A DNA stretch of 15,988 nucleotides from Draconibacterium sp. (GCA_030595485.1 JAUVDE010000027.1:1-15988); one strand, 5' to 3'; counted from the first letter of the stretch, positions 1-7,315 are shown. The notes: generated by a model from the sequence alone, not told the origin. Made by a program: numbers and translations.

Positions 1-12
1 CAAAACCTGATT

Positions 13-2202
13 ATGTCAAAGTTCCCGTTTTATCAGCAGTTTGATGCTATGGATTGTGGTCCTACCTGCTTGCGTATGGTGGCAAAATTCTACGGGAAAC
101 ATTTCACCACCGAATCACTTCGCGAAAAATCATACATTACCAGAGAAGGTGTTTCTTTGCTGGGAATTAGTGATGCTGCCGAAGCCATTGGAATGCGTTC
201 GATGGGCGTAAAAATTTCTTTCGAGCAGTTGAAAAAAGAAGCACCACTGCCTTGCGTTGTACATTGGGGGCAAGACCATTTTGTAGTGGTTTATAAAATG
301 CGTAAAGGCAAAGTGTTTATTGCCGACCCGGCTTTTGGTCGAATGGAATACACCGAAAAGGAGTTTTGCGAGCACTGGCTTTCAACTGTTGCCGATGGCG
401 AAGAAAAAGGTATTTGTTTAATGTTGCAGCCAACGCCCGACTTTTATCAAGAAGACGATGAGAAAGTGAGCCGCACAGGTTTCCGATTTGTACGGAATTA
501 TTTAAAACCATACCGGAAACTTGTAATTCAGCTAATTCTGGGTTTCTTTTTAGGAAGTTTAATTCAACTGATTCTGCCATTTTTAACCCAGAGTGTTGTC
601 GATATTGGTATTAATAATCAAGATATAAGTTTTATATACTTGGTTCTTTTTGCACAGCTGGTTTTGTTTATTAGCCGAATGTCGGTTGAGTTTATACGTT
701 CTTGGATTTTACTACACATTAGTACTCGAATCAATATTTCAATCATTTCCGACTTCCTTATTAAGTTAATGAAATTGCCACTGGGTTTTTTCGATTCGAA
801 GATGATTGGCGATATTTTGCAGCGTATTGAAGACCATGACCGAATTGAACGTTTCCTAACTGCACAATCCATCGGAATTTTGTTTTCTGTTTTTAGTTTA
901 GTGGTTTTTGCTATTGTTCTTGCCATTTACAGCTGGACCATATTCTTTATATTTATTGCCGGTTCGGTGCTTTATTTTATCTGGATTTACCTTTTTATGA
1001 AACGTCGCCGTGAGCTCGATTTTAAAAGGTTTACGAAACTCTCGGAAAATCAAAGCAAGTTGATTCAGATTATTAATGGAATGCAGGAGATTAAGCTGAA
1101 TAACTACGAAAAAGAAAAACGTTGGGAGTGGGAGCGTGTTCAGGCAGGTTTGTTTAAAGTGAGTATTAAAAGTTTGTCCTTGCAACAGTATCAAGATGCC
1201 GGCTCGGTATTTATTAACGAAACAAAAAACATACTTATAATTGTAATTTCGGCAACCGCAGTGGTAACTGGCGAACTTACTTTGGGTATGATGCTGGCTA
1301 TACAATATATAATAGGTCAGCTAAATTCGCCTTTGCGTCAGCTAATAAGTTTTATGCACAATGCGCAGGATGCCAAAATTAGTTTGGAGCGTTTGGCTGA
1401 AATTCATGATAAAAAAGATGAAAGCGATGCTGGTGCAGCTAACGTTAAAATATTACCCGAGAAGAAATCAATTTCAATCTCAAATTTGGTGTTTCAATAC
1501 GAAGGCCCGCGTTCGCCAAAAGTATTAAACGATATTAATCTTGAAATTCCGGAAAAGAAAACAACTGCTATTGTTGGATCGAGTGGAAGTGGAAAAACTA
1601 CGCTTATAAAACTACTGCTTGGCTTTTATCCTCCGGCATCGGGCGACATAAAAATTGGTGGCACACGATTGGCAAATTTTTCTCCTCGTTTATGGCGCGA
1701 AAACTGCGGAGTAGTTATGCAAGATGGTTTTCTTTTTTCAGATAGCATTGCTAAAAATATTGTGGTGAACGAAGAGCGGGTTGATGAAGAGCGCTTGTTA
1801 AATGCTGTGAAAATGGCAAATATTCAAGAGTATATTGAAGCGCTGCCTTTAAGTTATAATACAAAAATTGGACAAGAAGGTGTTGGCTTAAGTCAGGGGC
1901 AAAAACAGCGTATATTAATTGCACGAGCCATTTATAAATCACCCGAATATTTGTTTTTCGATGAGGCTACAAATGCATTGGATGCCAACAACGAGAAAAT
2001 GATTATGGAGAACATGGATAAGTTCTCGAAAGGGAAAACTGTTGTGGTTGTTGCTCACCGTTTAAGTACGGTAAAAAATGCCGACCAAATAATTGTTCTC
2101 GAAGCTGGTGAAATTGTTGAACGTGGAAATCATGAAGAATTGATTGCGAAAAAGGGTAAATATTTTGAGCTAGTGAAAAATCAATTAGAACTTGGGAACT
2201 AA
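13..2202 (+). CDS. Peptidase-C39 domain ABC exporter (double-glycine leader peptide type)
   Basis: This inner-membrane exporter is predicted to cleave a peptide behind a double-glycine leader and export it using ATP. The protein has 729 residues. The N-terminal C39 peptidase shows Gln9, Cys15 in a DCGPTC context, His89 in DHF and Asp105 in ADPA, so the full catalytic set is present. A transmembrane domain follows (about residues 165-450) with roughly six hydrophobic helices, near 170-190, 205-225, 286-305, 307-328, 405-425 and 427-446. The C-terminal ATPase has Walker A at 522-530 (GSSGSGKTT), signature LSQGQKQR at 626-633, Walker B ending in Asp650-Glu651, and H-loop His682. The frame stays open to the window edge, but the ATG at 13 gives the usual C39 N-terminus. 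Its stop overlaps the adaptor gene by one base. The substrate is not visible, so bacteriocin or other peptide export is inferred from the family. Confidence 0.93.
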   Translation: MSKFPFYQQFDAMDCGPTCLRMVAKFYGKHFTTESLREKSYITREGVSLLGISDAAEAIGMRSMGVKISFEQLKKEAPLPCVVHWGQDHFVVVYKMRKGKVFIADPAFGRMEYTEKEFCEHWLSTVADGEEKGICLMLQPTPDFYQEDDEKVSRTGFRFVRNYLKPYRKLVIQLILGFFLGSLIQLILPFLTQSVVDIGINNQDISFIYLVLFAQLVLFISRMSVEFIRSWILLHISTRINISIISDFLIKLMKLPLGFFDSKMIGDILQRIEDHDRIERFLTAQSIGILFSVFSLVVFAIVLAIYSWTIFFIFIAGSVLYFIWIYLFMKRRRELDFKRFTKLSENQSKLIQIINGMQEIKLNNYEKEKRWEWERVQAGLFKVSIKSLSLQQYQDAGSVFINETKNILIIVISATAVVTGELTLGMMLAIQYIIGQLNSPLRQLISFMHNAQDAKISLERLAEIHDKKDESDAGAANVKILPEKKSISISNLVFQYEGPRSPKVLNDINLEIPEKKTTAIVGSSGSGKTTLIKLLLGFYPPASGDIKIGGTRLANFSPRLWRENCGVVMQDGFLFSDSIAKNIVVNEERVDEERLLNAVKMANIQEYIEALPLSYNTKIGQEGVGLSQGQKQRILIARAIYKSPEYLFFDEATNALDANNEKMIMENMDKFSKGKTVVVVAHRLSTVKNADQIIVLEAGEIVERGNHEELIAKKGKYFELVKNQLELGN

Positions 2203-3506
2203 TGGCTGAAGACAACAAAATAGAAATTCGAAGTGGCGAAGTACAAGAAATTCTAGGAGGAGTTCCATCGGGAATGGTTCGCTATGGAATTTACCTGTTT
2301 GCTGCCATTTTTGCATTAATAATTGTATTCAGTTTTGTGTTTAGTTACCCCGATGTTTTACAATCGAATATTGTTGTTACAACCGAAAACCCACCGGCAA
2401 CTTTGGTGGCTCGTGCAACCGGAAAAATCGATAAGCTTTTTGTGAAAGACAAAACCAAAGTACGTGCAAAACAAATTATTGCGCTTATTGAAAATACTGC
2501 AAATTACACCGATATTTTGGAGTTGGAATCTCTTTTAAGTGAAGTTCAATCGGAGTTTGATACTTTAAATTTCGCTAGTTCTTCAAAGTTTAGCCGGCAT
2601 TTTCAATTGGGTTCTTTGCAGGAGTATTATTCTACTTTTCTTACCAAATCGGGGGAGTTGAAGGAGTTTAAGAAACGAAATTATTACATGCTGAAAGAGG
2701 AGTCGTACAAAGACCAGCTTAAAAATGCACGTATTCTTTACGACCGACTTTGGGAGCAAAAAGTGGCTGTCGACAAAGAATATCAGATAAAAAAACGACA
2801 CTACGAACGTCAGAAAAAATTATTGGCTGGGGGGGTGGTTTCGAGTACCGACCTCGAGAAAGCAGAGTCAGAAATGCTTTCGAAAAAATCGGAATTGGAT
2901 GGATTGCGTTCTGATTTGGCTCAAAAACAAATTGATATTGGCGAACTCGATCAGCGCATAATTGAAAACGACAAAGAGTTTCATGATTATAACATTCAGC
3001 ATGAATCAGCAGTGTTGGAAGCCTTTAATATCCTTAAAAGTGAGGTGATTAACTGGGAGTTGACTTTTTTATTACGTTCGCCAATCGAAGGTACTATTTC
3101 GTTTAATAGGTTTTATGCCGAAAACCAAAACATTACAGAAGGCGACCGAGTGTTTAATGTGGTGCCCGATAATGTCGGCGAAATTGTAGGGAAGGTTGAA
3201 TTGCCGGTTCGGGGATCGGGAAAAGTTCGCACAGAATTAGATGTAAATGTAAAATTTGATAATTATCCGTACATGGAATTTGGTTTGGTTCGAGGCAAAG
3301 TGAAAAATGTGTCTTTAGTTCCAGAAGATAATTTTTATATGGTGGAAGTTGAATTCCCCGAAGGCTTGGTTACCAACTATGACAACAAGTTGCAGATGCA
3401 AAATCAATTGGTGGGGAAAGCTGAAATCATTACCGAAGATTTACGTTTGATTCAACGCTTTTTTAATCCTTTAAAAGCCCTTTGGAAAGAACGGGTGAAT
3501 AACTAG
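2202..3506 (+). CDS. HlyD-family periplasmic adaptor (membrane fusion protein)
   Basis: This is the adaptor partner of the upstream ABC exporter, linking the inner-membrane pump across the periplasm, probably towards a TolC-like outer-membrane channel that is not in this window. The protein has 434 residues. There is a short cytoplasmic N-terminus and one transmembrane helix at about residues 27-48. A first lipoyl-like half follows at about 55-97 (ATGKIDKLFV). A long charged coiled-coil hairpin spans about 100-280. The second lipoyl half starts near 290 (LRSPIEGTISF), followed by a beta-barrel region to about 410. The start codon overlaps the stop of the exporter gene, which implies coupled translation. 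An AGGAGG at 2255-2260 lies inside the gene and encodes Leu-Gly-Gly, so it does not mark the start. No intrinsic terminator is seen after the stop codon. Confidence 0.9.
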   Translation: MAEDNKIEIRSGEVQEILGGVPSGMVRYGIYLFAAIFALIIVFSFVFSYPDVLQSNIVVTTENPPATLVARATGKIDKLFVKDKTKVRAKQIIALIENTANYTDILELESLLSEVQSEFDTLNFASSSKFSRHFQLGSLQEYYSTFLTKSGELKEFKKRNYYMLKEESYKDQLKNARILYDRLWEQKVAVDKEYQIKKRHYERQKKLLAGGVVSSTDLEKAESEMLSKKSELDGLRSDLAQKQIDIGELDQRIIENDKEFHDYNIQHESAVLEAFNILKSEVINWELTFLLRSPIEGTISFNRFYAENQNITEGDRVFNVVPDNVGEIVGKVELPVRGSGKVRTELDVNVKFDNYPYMEFGLVRGKVKNVSLVPEDNFYMVEVEFPEGLVTNYDNKLQMQNQLVGKAEIITEDLRLIQRFFNPLKALWKERVNN

Positions 3507-3683
3507 TTTCCAGTCTTATTCTAAGTTCTCAGGCATTTTCGAATGTTAAGCCTTGCCTCCTGGATTGCATTGCTTGGCCCGTCATCCGTCTACATTCAAT
3601 TTTGTGCTTCCAGCATGCCGCTTCAATCTTCTAGTCTTCAATCAATTCCAATCTTAATTATTTCAAAAAAAAGGTTAATTGTT
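3507..3683. other. Pyrimidine-rich intergenic spacer without a supported gene
   Basis: This is the first part of the 329-base gap between the exporter pair and rpsL. The + strand is rich in C and T and has short repeated words, such as CTTCAATC at 3621-3628 and 3636-3643. AGGCA and TGCCT in the first 60 bases could pair, but no T-tract follows, so this is not a convincing rho-independent terminator. A 50-codon open frame (3543-3695) has no ribosome-binding context or recognisable motif. I see nothing else. Confidence 0.6.
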
Positions 3684-3713
3684 ATTGCAGATTAATTTAA
3701 AGTTGTACTTTTG
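3684..3713 (+). promoter_or_regulatory. Promoter P1 of the ribosomal operon (Bacteroidota type)
   Basis: ATTG at 3684-3687 serves as the -33 element. After 18 bases comes TACTTTTG at 3706-3713, a full match to the -7 consensus TAnnTTTG. Transcription should begin near 3717-3721, giving a leader of about 115-120 bases before rpsL. The consensus is known from Bacteroides and Flavobacterium; its use here is inferred. Confidence 0.72.
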
Positions 3714-3726
3714 CGAGCCGTTTTAA

Positions 3727-3750
3727 GGGGGAAGTATGCATTTTCCTCCC
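3727..3750 (+). promoter_or_regulatory. Hairpin in the P1 leader transcript
   Basis: GGGGGAA at 3727-3733 can pair with TTCCTCCC at 3743-3750, giving seven base pairs with T3747 bulged and a nine-base loop. It lies just inside the P1 transcript and upstream of P2. No T-tract follows, so it is not a standard terminator. It may protect or regulate the longer transcript; that role is inference. Confidence 0.5.
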
Positions 3751-3784
3751 GAAACGATTGATTATTAGGGATTTTTGCATACTT
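3732..3784. repeat. Nine-base inverted repeat overlapping the P2 -7 element
   Basis: AAGTATGCA at 3732-3740 is the exact reverse complement of TGCATACTT at 3776-3784, with 35 bases between the arms. The right arm covers part of the P2 -7 element, and the left arm overlaps one side of the leader hairpin at 3727-3750. In RNA from P1 the two folds would compete. In DNA the arms could form a split operator. Both roles are inferred. Confidence 0.45.
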
Positions 3785-3787
3785 TTG
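3757..3787 (+). promoter_or_regulatory. Promoter P2 of the ribosomal operon (Bacteroidota type)
   Basis: ATTG at 3757-3760 is followed after exactly 19 bases by TACTTTTG at 3780-3787, a full match to the Bacteroidota -33/-7 pattern with its preferred spacing. Initiation is expected near 3791-3795, giving a leader of about 40-45 bases to the rpsL start. Closeness to the gene and ideal spacing make this the likely main promoter. Confidence 0.78.
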
Positions 3788-3835
3788 CAGTCCGTTTTGA
3801 GAAAAGATTATTAACTATATAAAAAACAGGTAGTT

Positions 3836-4210
3836 ATGCCAACTATTTCACAGTTAGTTAGAAAAGGAAGACAAAGTAAAGTGGAGAAAAGTAAGTCTCC
3901 AGCTTTAGATTCATGCCCACAACGTCGTGGTGTATGTGTTCGTGTTTATACAACTACACCTAAAAAGCCAAACTCGGCAATGCGTAAAGTTGCAAGGGTA
4001 AGGTTAACCAATGGTAAAGAGGTGAATGCTTACATTCCAGGAGAAGGACACAACTTACAAGAGCACTCGATTGTACTTGTTCGCGGTGGACGTATTAAAG
4101 ACCTTCCGGGTGTTCGTTACCACTTAATTCGTGGTGCACTAGATACAGCAGGTGTTGAAGGACGTACGCAACGTCGTTCGAAGTACGGTACTAAAAGACC
4201 GAAAAAATAA
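3836..4210 (+). CDS. rpsL: 30S ribosomal protein S12 (uS12)
   Basis: S12 sits at the decoding centre of the small subunit and helps control accuracy of tRNA selection. The 124-residue length is normal. The decoding loop reads TTTPKKPNSA with Lys43-Lys44, and the second loop contains Lys88-Asp89 in RIKDLPG. These are wild-type residues at the sites where streptomycin-resistance changes usually occur. Asp89 aligns with the aspartate that RimO methylthiolates in E. coli. The C-terminus is the typical basic RSKYGTKRPKK. The gene is first in the long operon, about 40 bases downstream of the inferred P2 start point. Its leader has no SD sequence, as is usual in Bacteroidota. Confidence 0.98.
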   Translation: MPTISQLVRKGRQSKVEKSKSPALDSCPQRRGVCVRVYTTTPKKPNSAMRKVARVRLTNGKEVNAYIPGEGHNLQEHSIVLVRGGRIKDLPGVRYHLIRGALDTAGVEGRTQRRSKYGTKRPKK

Positions 4211-4349
4211 ACAGAAGTAAAAAAGAGTAATTAACTATTGTTATTGCAGTGGTTTGGTTGAGTAAGTAATTCTCCCTAATGTCTTCCGGAGAAAAGCTGA
4301 AGACCGCCTTAAGGGGCAGCCGATTTAGATAACACTTAAAAGTTTTAAA
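4211..4349 (+). promoter_or_regulatory. rpsL-rpsG spacer with a possible H-type pseudoknot
   Basis: This 139-base gap is by far the longest inside the operon. TTCTCC (4270-4275) pairs with GGAGAA (4288-4293), and GTCTTC (4281-4286) pairs with GAAGAC (4299-4304). These two perfect 6-bp helices interleave with loops of 5, 1 and 5 bases, which fits an H-type pseudoknot. A competing fold pairs GCTG (4296-4299) with CAGC (4317-4320) around a small CC/GG-rich hairpin with a TTAA loop. The rpsG start lies 45 bases after the pseudoknot. In E. coli, S7 binds this same intercistronic region to repress translation, so feedback by S7 is a reasonable inference. I do not recognise the motif as a named family. 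Confidence 0.55.
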
Positions 4350-4826
4350 ATGAGAAAGTCGAAACCAAAGAAGAGGATTTTGTTGCCAGATCCAAAATTT
4401 AACGATTTACTGGTAACTCGTTTCGTAAACGACCTTATGGTAGATGGAAAAAAATCAACAGCCTATACTGTGTTTTATGAGGCTATTGAAATGGTTGAAA
4501 AAAGAGTAAAAGATACTGAGTTGTCTCCACTTGATGTTTGGAAAAAAGCATTGGACAATATTACTCCTGGAGTTGAGGTGAAAAGCCGTCGTGTAGGTGG
4601 TGCTACTTTTCAAGTTCCAATGGAAGTAAGACAAGAGAGAAAGCAATCAATCAGTATTAAAAATATGATTTTGTATGCTCGTAAACGTTCTGGTAAATCA
4701 ATGGCCGATAAATTATCTGCAGAAATTGTAGCTGGATTCAACGAAGAAGGTGGAGCATTCAAGAAGAAAGAAGATACTCACCGTATGGCAGAGGCCAACC
4801 GTGCGTTCGCACACTTCAGATTTTAG
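4350..4826 (+). CDS. rpsG: 30S ribosomal protein S7 (uS7)
   Basis: S7 is a primary binder of the 16S rRNA 3' major domain; it nucleates assembly of the small-subunit head and lines the E site. The 158-residue length is usual for bacteria. Visible family features are the N-terminal DPKFNDLLVTRFVNDLM helix, the beta-hairpin VGGATFQVP at residues 82-90 that reaches the mRNA exit region, and the C-terminal HRMAEANRAFAHFRF. The start codon follows an A-rich stretch with no SD. The long structured spacer upstream is where S7 autoregulation would be expected by analogy with E. coli. There is a 50-base gap to fusA. Confidence 0.98.
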   Translation: MRKSKPKKRILLPDPKFNDLLVTRFVNDLMVDGKKSTAYTVFYEAIEMVEKRVKDTELSPLDVWKKALDNITPGVEVKSRRVGGATFQVPMEVRQERKQSISIKNMILYARKRSGKSMADKLSAEIVAGFNEEGGAFKKKEDTHRMAEANRAFAHFRF

Positions 4827-4848
4827 TCAATTAGAGTTTATAGTTTAG

Positions 4849-4873
4849 TAGAAAAGGTAATTAGAAAAGGTAA
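4849..4873 (+). repeat. Perfect 12-base tandem repeat in the fusA initiation region
   Basis: TAGAAAAGGTAA occurs at 4849-4860 and again at 4862-4873, with a single T between copies. The second copy ends three bases before the fusA ATG at 4877. Each copy offers an AAGG, but the second AAGG (4867-4870) is only six bases from the start. The purine-rich repeat may act as a translation enhancer or be recent slippage; neither is shown. Confidence 0.75.
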
Positions 4874-4876
4874 AAG

Positions 4877-6988
4877 ATGGCTACGCAAGATCTGAAATAT
4901 ACAAGAAATATTGGTATTATGGCACATATCGATGCAGGTAAAACTACCGTATCGGAACGTGTTTTATATTATACTGGATTGACTCACCGAATTGGTGAAG
5001 TACATGATGGCGCTGCAACTATGGACTGGATGGAGCAAGAGCAGGAAAGAGGTATTACTATTACTTCGGCTGCTACTACTACATTCTGGAAGTACAAAGA
5101 TATTGAGCACAAAATTAACATTATCGATACTCCCGGACACGTTGACTTTACAGTAGAGGTTGAGCGTTCGTTGCGTATTCTTGACGGTACTGTTGCACTT
5201 TTCTGTGCAGTAGGTGGAGTTGAGGCACAGTCGGAAACTGTTTGGCGTCAGGCTGAAAAATACGGTGTTCCACGTATTGCTTTTGTAAATAAAATGGACC
5301 GTTCGGGTGCCGATTTCTTTGCTGTTTATCAGGACATCATCGATAAATTAAAAGCTAATCCTGTTCCAGTTCAAATCCCTATCGGTGCTGAAGAGAAATT
5401 CGAAGGGGTTATCGACCTTATCGAAATGAAAGCAGTTCGCTGGCACGATGATGAGAACAAAGGAACAACTTACAGTTTGGAAGAGATTCCTGCGGAATTA
5501 CTTGAGCAAGCTGAGGAGTGGAGAGGTAAAATGGTTGAATCGATTGCGGAAGTAGATGACGCACTTTTAGAGCGTTATTTCGAAGACTCGGATTCAATTA
5601 CCAAAGATGAAATGTTGACTGTTATTCGTCGTGCAACTATCGAAGGAGTAATTATTCCGATGATGTGTGGTTCAGCATTTAAAAATAAAGGTGTACAACG
5701 TTTGTTAGATTCAGTTTGTGCTTTCTTGTCAAGTCCGTTGGATAGTGGCGAAATTATTGGGACAATCCCTGGAACAAAAGAAGAAGAAACTCGTTCGGCT
5801 GACGTTGAGGAGCCATTTGCTGCTTTAGCATTCAAAATTGCTACCGACCCATTTGTTGGTCGTTTGGCATTTATGCGTGTTTATTCTGGCAAAATAGAGT
5901 CGGGTTCAAGTGTATTGAATACACGTACTGGTAAAAAAGAACGTATTTCACGTTTGTACCAAATGCACTCAAACAAACAAAATCCGAAAGATGTAATTGA
6001 GGCAGGTGATATTTGTGCTGCTGTAGGTTTCAAAAATATACGTACAGGTGATACACTTTGCGATATTAAAAACCCAATTGTTTTGGAAAGCATGGATTTT
6101 CCAGAGCCGGTAATTGGTGTTGCAATTGAGCCCAAATCGCAAAAAGACATCGATAAACTAGGAAATGGTTTAGCTAAATTGGCTGAAGAAGATCCAACAT
6201 TCATTGTGAAAACTGACGAAGACTCAGGTCAGACAGTTATTCGCGGAATGGGTGAACTTCACTTAGAAATTTTGGTTGACCGTTTACGTCGTGAGTTTAA
6301 AGTTGAGTGTAATCAGGGAGCTCCTCAGGTGGCATACAAAGAGGCTATTAGTAAGAAACTTGAATTTCGCGAGGTATTTAAGAAACAAACAGGTGGTCGT
6401 GGTAAATTCGCTGATATTATCGTAACAATTGAACCTACCGAAGAAGGAAAAAGTGGTTTAGAGTTTATTGATAAAGTAAAAGGTGGGCGTATTCCTAAAG
6501 AATTTATTGGACCAATTGAAAAAGGTTTCAAAGATGCTTTAAGAAATGGACCACTTGCCGGATTTCAGGTTGACAGTTTGAAAGTAACTTTACATGATGG
6601 TTCATTCCACCCTGTAGATTCAGACCAATTGTCGTTTGAAATTTGTGCAAAACAAGCATTCCGTAATGGAGCTTCAAAAGCGGGACCAAAATTATTGGAA
6701 CCTATTATGAAAGTGGAGATTGTTACTCCAGAAGAATATATGGGTGATATTATTGGCGACTTAAACCGTCGTCGTGGAGAAATAGCCGGAATGGAAGATA
6801 AAGGAGGTGCTAAAGTGATTACAGCTAAAGTACCACTTGCTGAGCAATTCGGTTACGTAACAGTATTGCGTACTCTTTCATCAGGTAGAGCAACTTCGTC
6901 AATGGAGTTTAGCCACTACGCTGAAGTGCCAAAAGGATTGGCAACAAAAGTGTTGGAAGATGTTCAAGGTAAGACAGATTTATTATAA
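4877..6988 (+). CDS. fusA: Elongation factor G
   Basis: EF-G is the ribosome-dependent GTPase that drives translocation of tRNA and mRNA and, with RRF, ribosome recycling. The 703-residue length is normal. GTPase motifs are complete: G1 AHIDAGKT at 16-23, G2 around Thr61 in RGITIT, G3 DTPGH at 84-88 with catalytic His88, G4 NKMD at 138-141 and G5 GSA at 265-267. The later domains include GMGELHLEIL and the domain IV/V segments RNGPLAG and EEYMGDIIGDLNRRRG. Its place in the str cluster identifies it as the main EF-G rather than a second paralogue, which some Bacteroides carry elsewhere. A tandem 12-base repeat precedes the start. Only 21 bases separate it from rpsJ, and tuf is absent from the usual place. 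Confidence 0.98.
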   Translation: MATQDLKYTRNIGIMAHIDAGKTTVSERVLYYTGLTHRIGEVHDGAATMDWMEQEQERGITITSAATTTFWKYKDIEHKINIIDTPGHVDFTVEVERSLRILDGTVALFCAVGGVEAQSETVWRQAEKYGVPRIAFVNKMDRSGADFFAVYQDIIDKLKANPVPVQIPIGAEEKFEGVIDLIEMKAVRWHDDENKGTTYSLEEIPAELLEQAEEWRGKMVESIAEVDDALLERYFEDSDSITKDEMLTVIRRATIEGVIIPMMCGSAFKNKGVQRLLDSVCAFLSSPLDSGEIIGTIPGTKEEETRSADVEEPFAALAFKIATDPFVGRLAFMRVYSGKIESGSSVLNTRTGKKERISRLYQMHSNKQNPKDVIEAGDICAAVGFKNIRTGDTLCDIKNPIVLESMDFPEPVIGVAIEPKSQKDIDKLGNGLAKLAEEDPTFIVKTDEDSGQTVIRGMGELHLEILVDRLRREFKVECNQGAPQVAYKEAISKKLEFREVFKKQTGGRGKFADIIVTIEPTEEGKSGLEFIDKVKGGRIPKEFIGPIEKGFKDALRNGPLAGFQVDSLKVTLHDGSFHPVDSDQLSFEICAKQAFRNGASKAGPKLLEPIMKVEIVTPEEYMGDIIGDLNRRRGEIAGMEDKGGAKVITAKVPLAEQFGYVTVLRTLSSGRATSSMEFSHYAEVPKGLATKVLEDVQGKTDLL

Positions 6989-7009
6989 TAATTATAACAA
7001 TTTTCTCTT

Positions 7010-7315
7010 ATGAGTCAAAAGATCAGGATTAAGCTAAAATCGTACGATCACAACTTGGTAGACAAGTCGGCTGAGAAAATCGTAAAAACGGTAAAATCTA
7101 CAGGTGCAGTTGTAAGTGGTCCTATTCCACTTCCTACACACCGAAGAGTTTTCACTGTTTTACGTTCGACCTTCGTTAATAAAAAATCGAGGGAACAATT
7201 TCAGTTGTCGTCTTACAAACGTTTGATTGACATTTATAGCTCAACCGCTAAAACAATTGACGCGCTAATGAAGCTTGAGCTTCCTAGTGGCGTTGAGGTA
7301 GAAATTAAAGTTTGA
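7010..7315 (+). CDS. rpsJ: 30S ribosomal protein S10 (uS10, NusE)
   Basis: S10 belongs to the small-subunit head and also, as NusE, pairs with NusB in transcription antitermination and contacts NusG. The 101-residue length is close to the family norm. Recognisable segments are the N-terminal QKIRIKLKSYDH, the loop GPIPLPTHRRVFTVLRS near residues 39-55 that extends into the head, and the C-terminal PSGVEVEIKV. In E. coli this gene opens a separate S10 operon behind an L4-regulated leader. Here the 21-base gap after fusA is too short for such a leader or for a promoter, so it is read from upstream. Confidence 0.98.
   Translation: MSQKIRIKLKSYDHNLVDKSAEKIVKTVKSTGAVVSGPIPLPTHRRVFTVLRSTFVNKKSREQFQLSSYKRLIDIYSSTAKTIDALMKLELPSGVEVEIKV

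Larger units (their letters stand above)
3706..3801 (+). repeat. Imperfect direct repeat of promoter core and early transcript
   Basis: The 22 bases at 3706-3727 match 3780-3801 at 18 positions. The match covers the whole -7 element plus the following GC, then CCGTTTT after three differing bases. The copies start 74 bp apart. The repeat reaches beyond the polymerase contact sites into the initially transcribed sequence, which suggests duplication or a conserved functional early transcript rather than consensus alone. Confidence 0.7.

Noticed and set aside
2255..2276. AGGAGG with a downstream ATG inside the adaptor gene, as an alternative start
   Set aside because: Spacing is 13 bases, too long for an SD. 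The bases encode a Leu-Gly-Gly stretch, and the upstream start overlapping the exporter stop codon is better supported.
3529..3560. Possible terminator hairpin after the adaptor gene (AGGCA/TGCCT)
   Set aside because: The stem is only five base pairs with a long loop and no T-tract, so it does not look like an intrinsic terminator.
3543..3695. A 50-codon ATG-initiated open frame in the spacer before rpsL
   Set aside because: It has no initiation signal and no double-glycine or other motif, lies in low-complexity pyrimidine-rich sequence and runs through the P1 -33 element. It is most likely chance.
4267..4274. TAATTCTC as a -7 element of an rpsG promoter
   Set aside because: It misses two of the six fixed bases of TAnnTTTG and overlaps a helix of the proposed pseudoknot, so it is not called as a promoter.
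4336..4349. TTAAAAGTTTTAA palindrome just before the rpsG start, as a start-blocking hairpin
   Set aside because: It contains only A-T pairs apart from the central G and leaves almost no loop, so it is unlikely to be stable. It is ordinary A/T-rich leader sequence for this phylum.
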